Shown here: positions 58,110 through 64,000 of the stretch, piece after piece | Numbering within the stretch: the first letter of the stretch is position 1 | Layout: every line of letters begins with the position of its first letter | Assembly (NCBI GenBank): GCA_003450815.1 | Contig: DMES01000078.1 | Location: 22,329 to 86,328, forward strand | Direction of reading: 5' to 3' | DNA from: Elusimicrobiota bacterium | Lineage (GTDB): Bacteria; Elusimicrobiota; Elusimicrobia; Elusimicrobiales; UBA9959 | Length of the DNA stretch: 64,000 nucleotides | Translations under genes and position numbers: made by a program | Notes under the pieces: generated by a model | Seen by the model: only the letters and a program-made list of their open reading frames with translations | Told to the model about the DNA's origin: nothing | Databases searched by the model: none

Positions 58110-59981
58110 ATGACCCTATTGCCGGTGCTTTCTTTCCTTGGTTTCTGTCTGGCTTTTCAGTTAGCCACGGGTTGGGCGATAGAGGCTATGCCGTTGCTGG
58201 CGGCGTCCACGCTTATTACAGCGCTTTATCTGGCAGTCCTTGCCGGCCCTCTCCTGGCAGTAGCGGCCAAAATATTTTTTGGGGCGGGTCTGCTGTTTTT
58301 TGCCGGTGCTGTCGTTATTATGGTCCTGCGCCAGCGCAAAATACCGGACGTCTTTACCCGCCTGCTCACTCCCGGCTTTGTTCTATTTCTGGTGGTTATA
58401 CTGGCGGCCTGGTTTAGAATGCACGGGCAAGTCTTCCTGGAGTGGGATGATTTTTCCCACTGGGGACTAGCCATAAAGGACATAGTTTTAAACGGCGCTC
58501 TGCCCGCGTCTGATAGCTTGGTGACATTTAAGGACTATCCCCCGGGCTCAACCTTATTTCAGTATTTCATGGGGGTTCCGGTCGGGTATTGCGAAGGGAA
58601 CGCTTTGTTTTTTCATTCGCTGCTGCTTTTTTCCGCCGCAGTGGCATTTACCGCCGGTTTCTCCTGGCGGAAGGCGCTGGCAGCCTCGGCGGCTTTCATG
58701 CTGCCCTGCCTGTTCATTTCGGTTTTTGGTTTTTCTTTCCGCACGGTAATGGTGGATTCCCTTATAGGCTTTTTTGCCGGAGCGGCCTTGGCCGGCTACT
58801 TTCTTTCTAAAGACTCCTTAGCGGCCGCTGCCCTGCGGGTAACACCGGTTCTTTTTGTGCTGCCGCTATTTAAGCCGGTAGGCACGCTTCTAGCTTTTGC
58901 GGTAGCGGTCGCCATAACCGCCGATATTGTGCATCAGGCCCGGGTCGGGGGTACGGCGACCGGCATAGCTGGCCGCTCCCGTTTCGCGCGTTTCGCGCTG
59001 CTTATTCCCGTTTTGCTGCTGTTAGCACCAGCGATTTCTACCAAGAGCTGGAGCCGCCATGTTAAAGCGCTGCACCTTGCTGAAACGTTTAATACGCGGA
59101 TTCCGGCTTCAAGCGTTTTCGACAGTTTCTCGGGCCGGGCGACTGTCAGGGATAAGACGACCATAGCCGCTTTCACCGTCGCGATGTTTAAAAAGAACAT
59201 GGGCAGACCTGGACTACCGCCTTTGGTTTGGGCGTTACTTTTACTTTGGATAGCGACCTCTCTTTTTTACCATTCAGTGCCCGCAGAACGGTCTCAAATA
59301 AAGTCTTCACAGACCGTTATGACCGTCTGTTTTTTCGCTTATTCCTTCGGCCTACTGCTCCTATACCTTAACAGTTTCGGGGAATACGAAGGCACAAGGC
59401 TGGCTTCCTTTGGCCGCTATATGGGGCTGTTTATGCTTGCCTGGGGAGCGTCGTTAGCAGGGTTTGTCGCACGTTGGCTTCGGGGGGCTGAGGGGCGGGA
59501 CATCCGGCCTGTTCACGTCGCCGCCATTGCCGCGCTTGTCCTTGCGGTCTGGGCTTTTATTCCGTTGAAGAATAAGCACCTTGCTGTTAGGGAATCCGTG
59601 GCACGAATTGTCGCGCAGGCTAAAATCGTGTTGAAGTCCGGTGACAGGGTCTATTTGATTTGGCAAAACACTGACGGTTACGAATACTATATCTCCCGCT
59701 ATGAATTATTTCCGTTCAATTCCGCCCTTGCTCCCTTCAGCGTGGGGCGCAAATACAAGGCAGGGGATGCCTGGACGCAGGACTTGGCTGTCAGGGACTG
59801 GGTCACCATGCTTTCAAAAAACGATTACTTGCTTGTAGGGCGGGCGGATGCCGCGTTCTGGGAAAGGTACAGCCGGTTATTTGTAGGGAAACCACTGGCC
59901 TGTGGGAGTGGCCTGTTCCGGATACGCGGCGCCGGCGGTTCAGTGAACCTTGAGTGCTCCAGCAAAAGAAGCGGGGTATGA
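58110..59981 (+). CDS. GT-C-like polytopic membrane glycosyltransferase
   Basis: The 623-residue protein has about 12 membrane helices. The first large loop, at about 110-125, has EWDDFSHWGLAIKD, the acidic pair typical of GT-C enzymes that use polyprenyl-linked sugars, and further acidic and aromatic residues (DYPPGSTLFQYF) follow. The C-terminal 100 residues are soluble. The stop overlaps the next gene by ATGA. Probably modifies a lipid-linked glycan or protein; not assigned. Confidence 0.7.
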   Translation: MTLLPVLSFLGFCLAFQLATGWAIEAMPLLAASTLITALYLAVLAGPLLAVAAKIFFGAGLLFFAGAVVIMVLRQRKIPDVFTRLLTPGFVLFLVVILAAWFRMHGQVFLEWDDFSHWGLAIKDIVLNGALPASDSLVTFKDYPPGSTLFQYFMGVPVGYCEGNALFFHSLLLFSAAVAFTAGFSWRKALAASAAFMLPCLFISVFGFSFRTVMVDSLIGFFAGAALAGYFLSKDSLAAAALRVTPVLFVLPLFKPVGTLLAFAVAVAITADIVHQARVGGTATGIAGRSRFARFALLIPVLLLLAPAISTKSWSRHVKALHLAETFNTRIPASSVFDSFSGRATVRDKTTIAAFTVAMFKKNMGRPGLPPLVWALLLLWIATSLFYHSVPAERSQIKSSQTVMTVCFFAYSFGLLLLYLNSFGEYEGTRLASFGRYMGLFMLAWGASLAGFVARWLRGAEGRDIRPVHVAAIAALVLAVWAFIPLKNKHLAVRESVARIVAQAKIVLKSGDRVYLIWQNTDGYEYYISRYELFPFNSALAPFSVGRKYKAGDAWTQDLAVRDWVTMLSKNDYLLVGRADAAFWERYSRLFVGKPLACGSGLFRIRGAGGSVNLECSSKRSGV

Positions 59982-61024
59982 ATATCCCTCTTTTGATTCC
60001 CGCCTATAATCCAGACCACAAACTTACGGATCTGGTGGCTGGACTTTCAGCCGCCGGTTTCTCCGATATTATCATAGTGAACGACGGGAGCGCCGCCAAG
60101 TATGCCGGAATATTTGCGGAACTTAATGCGAATCCTGTCTGCCGGGTGCTTGAGCACGCAGTCAACATGGGTAAAGGCTACGCCCTTAAGACGGGGCTGA
60201 ATTATTTCTGCCTTAACTATCAAGGGGCGGCGGGCTTAGTGACACTTGATGCCGATGGTCAGCACAGGCCGGAGGACGTGCGTAAGGTTTCCTCGGCTTT
60301 GGGCACCTCCGGGAGAAAACTTGTTTTGGGGGCGCGGGCGTTGGGCCGCAATACTCCTTTGCGGAGTATGGTGGGAAATTATCTCACCCGGCTGGTTTTT
60401 ATGTTTATTTCTGGTCGCAGGCTTACCGACACACAGACCGGCCTGCGCGGTATTCCGGCGCGGCACGCCAGGACTTTCCTAGCCCTCAAGGGAGACCGTT
60501 ACGAGTATGAAATGAACATGCTGATGTCTTCAAAAGCTGCGGGTATAGGTATAGAGGAAGTGCCGATAGAATCTGTTTACATTGACGGGAATAAGTCTTC
60601 TCATTTTAATCCATTATTGGACGCTATGCTCATTTATTTCCTGATGCTGCGGTTCGCTTCTTCCTCCATTATCGCAAGTCTTACCGACATGGCTATCTTC
60701 GCGCTGGTCCTGAAGTTAATGTCCGGGTCCCTGGTGGTGGCTATAGTAATCGCCCGACTAGGGTCTTCTGTGGTGAATTTTATCGTGAACAAGGGTTTTG
60801 TTTTCCATAGCCGCAGGAGGCTGGTTGAGACGCTACTGCGATATTATCTGTTGGTGGTTGCTATGGGTGCGGCTGCTTATGTGCTAATACAAACCGTTTC
60901 TTCCGAATTGGGGATTGGGATAATAATTTCTAAAATAATAGTGGAGGTGGCGCTTTTCCTCGCAAGTTTTTCTATCCAGCGCGACTTCATTTTTGGAGAC
61001 ACAGCGGAAGAATCAGCCTTATAA
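59978..61024 (+). CDS. Family 2 glycosyltransferase with GtrA-like C-terminus
   Basis: The 348-residue protein has a GT2 domain (about 1-220: IPAYNPDHKL, IIVNDGS, DADGQHRPEDV, and the GLRGI-x-A segment) like polyprenyl-phosphate mannosyltransferases, then a GtrA-like domain of four membrane helices (about 225-345, with VNFIVNKGFVF). It probably makes or flips a polyprenyl-phosphate sugar donor for the GT-C-like enzyme encoded just before. ATG at 59978, overlapping the previous stop. Confidence 0.85.
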   Translation: MNIPLLIPAYNPDHKLTDLVAGLSAAGFSDIIIVNDGSAAKYAGIFAELNANPVCRVLEHAVNMGKGYALKTGLNYFCLNYQGAAGLVTLDADGQHRPEDVRKVSSALGTSGRKLVLGARALGRNTPLRSMVGNYLTRLVFMFISGRRLTDTQTGLRGIPARHARTFLALKGDRYEYEMNMLMSSKAAGIGIEEVPIESVYIDGNKSSHFNPLLDAMLIYFLMLRFASSSIIASLTDMAIFALVLKLMSGSLVVAIVIARLGSSVVNFIVNKGFVFHSRRRLVETLLRYYLLVVAMGAAAYVLIQTVSSELGIGIIISKIIVEVALFLASFSIQRDFIFGDTAEESAL

Positions 61025-61101
61025 TACCCGGTTGGCAAATATTTATATAATTGACACTGGGGACAGGATATCCAGATCTGCTGCTTGAATTAGTATTGTG
61101 G

Positions 61102-61124
61102 CCAAAGGAGATTGGCTCCTTCGG
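61102..61124. other. Hairpin after the glycosyltransferase pair
   Basis: Stem CCAAAGGAG/CTCCTTCGG around ATTGG. May end transcription; no T-run. Confidence 0.35.
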
Positions 61125-61192
61125 CTAATTCCATCCCCGGTCACAAACAAAAACCAGATAAAAATCATAGTTAACAGGTAAAAAAGGGAGTA

Positions 61193-61444
61193 ATGGCAAA
61201 AATAACAGATTTCAAATGTTTTAATAAAACTGGTCAAAAGGTTCACTGCGATGCTTTTGGGAATAATGTCGCATTTAAATGTCCGAAATGTGGGCATCCT
61301 ATCCTAGCAATCGCACGAGACCACTGGCGGGGCTCGTCACCTGCAAAACCTGTGAGCTGTCCTACCGGTGATTTTCAAGGGTGGGTAGAGGTGGTCGAGT
61401 CAAAATCCGAACTCCTTCTTCATGTAGTGGGGAAACAGGGTTAA
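61193..61444 (+). CDS. Small protein with one CxxC (83 aa)
   Basis: Unrecognised. CPKCGHPIL suggests a zinc-ribbon half-site, with further Cys in FKCFN, VHCD and VSCPTGD. AAGGGAG precedes the ATG. No partner seen. Confidence 0.55.
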   Translation: MAKITDFKCFNKTGQKVHCDAFGNNVAFKCPKCGHPILAIARDHWRGSSPAKPVSCPTGDFQGWVEVVESKSELLLHVVGKQG

Positions 61445-61508
61445 GTTCTGAAATTTAGCAATTTAACAAACAGGAAAAGGAGCCTTTTACTAATCGCTTA
61501 ATCTCTAT

Positions 61509-61625
61509 TCACTGAACAGCTGTTTTTCAAGCGCTGTTTGCGGGTTTTGTCGGCTTTGCGCTTGCGGAGCTTTTCGAATTGTTTCAGGCAGTCCGAGGTG
61601 GAGGGGGAAACACAGATGGAGGTTT
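61509..61625 (-). pseudogene. Copy of the 3' end of the GGQ release-factor-like gene
   Basis: On the minus strand it reads SPSTSDCLKQFEKLRKRKAD and KTRKQRLKNSCSV, against SPATSGRLKEFEKLRKRKSD and KTRKQRLKNSNS in the intact gene at 62044. Only this tail is present. It lies on the other side of the REP pair from the intact gene, so a duplication or aberrant insertion happened here. Confidence 0.8.
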
Positions 61626-61946
61626 GGGCGCCGCTGACCAAAAGGGTTGGGCGGGGGTGATGAGGTCTGTCGGCCTAAAAAAATATTCCACAGTATTCTA
61701 CGCGGCTTTATGCCGTTCCCTTGTGACCGATAGGCAAATATTTACATGTATTTATTTGCTTTCACGCAAATATTTATATATCAGTTAAAAGCCAAAGTGA
61801 ACATCTATCGCCAATGCTCCCCTATTTCCGTGATAGGCTTTCCATTCCCTTCTGCTATCAGCTTGTGCGCAAGCCGGGTGTAGATAAGTCTGCCGCCGGC
61901 GTGCGCATCGTCTCAGCCAATAAATTTCTTGCGGCGCTTATTTGAT

Positions 61947-61967
61947 AAAAGGCAGCAGGAGCCTTTT
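61947..61967. repeat. REP hairpin
   Basis: Identical arms and loop to the copies at 46593 and 46696. Confidence 0.85.
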
Positions 61968-62014
61968 GAAAAAATGGGGTTTCCATTGGGAAAACTGTAC
62001 GTAAATGGCTTGTA

Positions 62015-62035
62015 AAAAGGCAGCAGGAGCCTTTT
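62015..62035. repeat. REP hairpin, second of the pair
   Basis: The 47 bp between this and the 61947 copy resemble the spacer between the 47349 and 47415 copies. Confidence 0.85.
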
Positions 62036-62043
62036 TAATCTAC

Positions 62044-62415
62044 TTATGAATTACTATTCTTCAGGCGCTGTTTTCGGGTTTTATCGGATTTGCGCTTGCG
62101 AAGCTTTTCGAATTCTTTCAGGCGGCCGGAAGTGGCGGGGGAGATTTTCATTTCAATTTCATCCACCAGCTCCCTGAGCGCTATAAAGCGGTTCAGGGAG
62201 CGCTGACGTTCGCGCTGGCAGCGCACAATAAGACCTAGCGGGGGGTACTTCAACTGAACGGTATTTGAGGTTTTGTTTATCTTCTGGCCGCCATGGCCGG
62301 AACCGCGGATAAAACTTTCTTCCACCAAAGCCAGGTTTACTCCAAGGCGGGCAATTTTAGCCCTGAGGTCCGTAACTTTCTGGTGGTTTATAGCGGAAAA
62401 ATCGGAAAAATTCAT
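62044..62415 (-). CDS. GGQ-domain release-factor-like protein
   Basis: The 123-residue protein has only the peptidyl-hydrolysis domain of release factors: RGSGHGGQKINKTSNTVQLK with the catalytic GGQ, and CQRERQRSLNRFIALRELVDEIE. It has no codon-recognition domain. The basic C-terminus (KLRKRKSDKTRKQRLKN) is like ArfB-type tails that enter empty mRNA channels. It may rescue stalled ribosomes. Its leader is a heptamer array (62416-62450) and there is no good ribosome site. The tail is duplicated nearby. Confidence 0.8.
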   Translation of the reverse strand: MNFSDFSAINHQKVTDLRAKIARLGVNLALVEESFIRGSGHGGQKINKTSNTVQLKYPPLGLIVRCQRERQRSLNRFIALRELVDEIEMKISPATSGRLKEFEKLRKRKSDKTRKQRLKNSNS

Positions 62416-62450
62416 CTGATGCTTGTGACTTGTGGCTTGAGACTTGTGAC
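62416..62450. repeat. Heptamer array before the GGQ gene (5 units)
   Basis: CTGATGC, TTGTGAC, TTGTGGC, TTGAGAC, TTGTGAC; the inverse of GTCACAA and GTCTCAA words seen at 26822 and 45693. Confidence 0.75.
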
Positions 62451-62465
62451 AGCGCGCTTTGCGCG
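62451..62465. other. Short perfect hairpin between rel and the GGQ gene
   Basis: AGCGCGC-TTT-GCGCGCT; directly after the rel stop. Confidence 0.5.
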
Positions 62466-63908
62466 CTACTCCAAGAGCTGGCCGTGTTCGCGCAGGTACT
62501 TGCGGATGTGTGAGCGGGCGCCGGCGGTCTTAACAATACTTAGCCAGTCTTTCTTCGGCGAGGAGTTCCTGCGGGTTAGTATCTCGCAGATGTCGCCGCT
62601 TTTCAGCGGGTGGTCGAGCCGCACCATTTTATTGTTTATCTTGGCGCCCACGCAGGTGTCGCCGATGTCGGAGTGTATTACGTAGGCGAAATCAATGGGG
62701 GTGGCGTTTTTGGGAAGCGGTTTTACCTCGCCTTTCGGGGTAAAAATAAAGATCTGGTCCAGCTCAAGGTCGGTTTTAAAGCTTTCAATAAATTCGCGGG
62801 GGCTTGAAAGGTCCTGCAGCCACTCCATCCATTGGCGCAGCCAGTTCAGTTTCTCGTTCAGGTGCGCGTCCTTGCCGGCTTCGCCCATTTTATAGCGCCA
62901 GTGCGCGGCTATGCCGTACTCCGAGGTATGGTGCATATCATCGGTGCGGATCTGTATTTCCACCAGTTCCCCTGAGGGCGCCATTACGGTGGTGTGCAGG
63001 CTGCGGTAAAGGTTCATTTTAGGCACCGCGATGTAGTCTGTAAACGAGCCGGCGAGCGGTTTGAACACAGAATGCACTATGCCCAAAAGGGCGTAGCAGT
63101 TTATTACCGTGTCGGTGATGATGCGCACTCCCAGCGCGTCCTGTATGTCTTCAAAGGGCTTTTCCTGTTTTCCCATCTTGCGGTAGATTGAATAAAGATT
63201 TTTGGCCCGGGCGAGTATGCGGTAGGTAATCTGCGTTGCGGACAGATGCTTTTCCAGCTCCGTTTTGAAATTCTCAAGCAGTTTCTCGCGCCTCACAAAG
63301 CGCAGCTGCACCTTGGCCGAGATGCTGTTGAATTCGTCGGGGTGCATATATTTGAAAGAAAGATCTTCCAGCTCGGATTTAATCTGGAACATGCCCAGGC
63401 GCTGTGAAAGCGGCGCGTAAAGCGAAAGGGTTTCGTAGCCTATTTCAAGCTGCTTCTCCCGCGTAAGAAAGTTGAGCGTGCGCATATTGTGCAGGCGGTC
63501 GGCCAGCTTTATAACTATAACGCGTATATCTTTGGCCGTGGCCAGCAGCATGCGCCGCCAGTTCTCGGCCTGAGCCAGGTCACGCGAAGAGAATTTAAGC
63601 GTTTCTATTTTGGTGACGCCCTGCACCAGGTCGCAGACTTCCTGGCCGAAGTCTTTTTTTATAGCTTCGGGCGTAATCTTGGTGTCTTCCAGCACGTCAT
63701 GTAAAAGGCCGGCCGCCACTGTTTCCTGATCCATCCGGAAACCCTCAAGTATTTCCGCCACGGCCTGGCAATGCGTAAAGAACAGGTCGCCGGAGGCCCG
63801 TTTTTGCAGGGAATGCGCCTCTTTTGAGAAATTCCAGGCGAGTTCAAGCAGAGTGGTGTCCTGCGTGGAATATTCCTTAAATTTTTTAATCAGGTCTTCT
63901 AGTTCCAT
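62466..63908 (-). CDS. rel: RelA/SpoT homolog, short form
   Basis: Makes and degrades (p)ppGpp. The 480 residues contain an intact hydrolase domain (His46, His70-Asp71 in HDVLEDT, Asp137 in LADRLHNMRT), the synthetase domain (ARAKNLYSIYRKM about 234-245, DYIAVPKMNLYRSLHTT, EIQIRT, YGIAAHWRYK), and a TGS domain (about 375-440). The ACT and zinc-finger parts, usually residues 550-720, are missing. The stop is followed by a perfect hairpin and heptamer array. A shortened Rel should still do both reactions but lose C-terminal control. Confidence 0.92.
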   Translation of the reverse strand: MELEDLIKKFKEYSTQDTTLLELAWNFSKEAHSLQKRASGDLFFTHCQAVAEILEGFRMDQETVAAGLLHDVLEDTKITPEAIKKDFGQEVCDLVQGVTKIETLKFSSRDLAQAENWRRMLLATAKDIRVIVIKLADRLHNMRTLNFLTREKQLEIGYETLSLYAPLSQRLGMFQIKSELEDLSFKYMHPDEFNSISAKVQLRFVRREKLLENFKTELEKHLSATQITYRILARAKNLYSIYRKMGKQEKPFEDIQDALGVRIITDTVINCYALLGIVHSVFKPLAGSFTDYIAVPKMNLYRSLHTTVMAPSGELVEIQIRTDDMHHTSEYGIAAHWRYKMGEAGKDAHLNEKLNWLRQWMEWLQDLSSPREFIESFKTDLELDQIFIFTPKGEVKPLPKNATPIDFAYVIHSDIGDTCVGAKINNKMVRLDHPLKSGDICEILTRRNSSPKKDWLSIVKTAGARSHIRKYLREHGQLLE

Positions 63909-63913
63909 AGGTC

Positions 63914-63934
63914 AGCGTATAGCGTATAGAGGAT
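63914..63934. repeat. Short heptamer array before rel
   Basis: AGCGTAT, AGCGTAT, AGAGGAT in phase. The remaining bases to the window end hold no gene that I can support. Confidence 0.5.
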
Positions 63935-64000
63935 ATGGGTTAGGGAAGGGGTTACTTATTGCTGTCTCCGCTACCCTTGCGGTGGTCGGGAGAGTCTAGA

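Larger units (their letters stand above)
61445..62043. other. Region of decayed repeats and a partial gene copy
   Basis: Contains a degenerate REP (61475-61488), a partial copy of the release-factor-like gene tail (61509-61625), and a two-REP unit (61947-62035). The rest, including AT-rich text near 61730-61790, has no gene I can support. Confidence 0.55.

Noticed and set aside
61579..61788. 69-codon plus-strand frame
   Set aside because: Starts inside the reverse of a decayed gene copy and has no ribosome site.

Overview
The window looks like a chromosomal segment of a Gram-negative, probably uncultured bacterium. Outer-membrane barrel proteins, a DsbD-type reductant importer, a lipoprotein and a PbgA/YejM-like membrane sulfatase support the Gram-negative call. 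The phylum cannot be fixed from the sequence; gene content is compatible with Elusimicrobiota or a similar lineage. Core genes have balanced base composition and are packed with stop/start overlaps (ATGA). The stretch from about 32.5 to 37.4 kb is visibly AT-richer and looks acquired.

Layout. 1-2.8 kb: thiamine genes thiC-thiM-thiE on the minus strand behind a TPP riboswitch. 2.8-6.4 kb: a three-gene overlapping membrane/thiol-redox unit (DsbD-like, TlpA-DUF3738 fusion, small membrane protein). 6.4-8.5 kb: ychF, tRNA-Glu and tRNA-Thr beside a broken integrase and a 17-bp copy of a tRNA 3' end. 8.7-17.1 kb: cyclic-nucleotide-binding protein, FAD oxidoreductase, ABC-F ATPase, DJ-1/PfpI protein, a large secreted protein with a nucleotidase-like part, and an FkbM methyltransferase flanked by a repeated hairpin. 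17.1-29 kb: mtgA and the shikimate genes in two blocks, aroB-aroQ-aroA and chorismate mutase-DAHP synthase-aroE-aroC-aroK. Together they cover every step from DAHP to chorismate. Between the blocks lie a glycine-rich repeat surface protein, a decayed BrnT/BrnA toxin-antitoxin pair and a nonsense-mutated acetyltransferase. 29.2 kb: prfB.

30.3-42.2 kb is an accessory island. It holds decayed AbiE-like fragments, a DUF4062/ATP-binding protein and small AT-rich genes. A tightly overlapping operon follows: sigma-like protein, CxxC (anti-sigma-like) protein, STAND NTPase with HEAT repeats. Next come a partly duplicated NYN-type nuclease gene, a ClpX-like AAA+ unfoldase with an unrecognised N-terminal region, and five small or membrane proteins. 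Several of these last genes share a similar upstream leader with promoter-like hexamers. This island is the best candidate for an undescribed system.

42.2-64 kb returns to core genes: tatD, metH, a REP-associated transposase surrounded by its own REP hairpins, envelope proteins (DUF350, transglutaminase-like, porin-like, phospholipase D-like), tRNA-Val, an HD protein, rlmN, a YejM-like sulfatase, an XRE regulator beside a glycosyltransferase pair, a GGQ-domain release-factor-like gene and a short rel.

Three repeat families cross the window: heptamer-phased arrays (one translated inside metH, one forming the end of aroE), REP hairpins with arms AAAAGGC/GCCTTTT, and a leader element shared by dsbD and aroB. 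A 186-nt structured leader RNA in front of the porin-like gene has its own consensus promoter.
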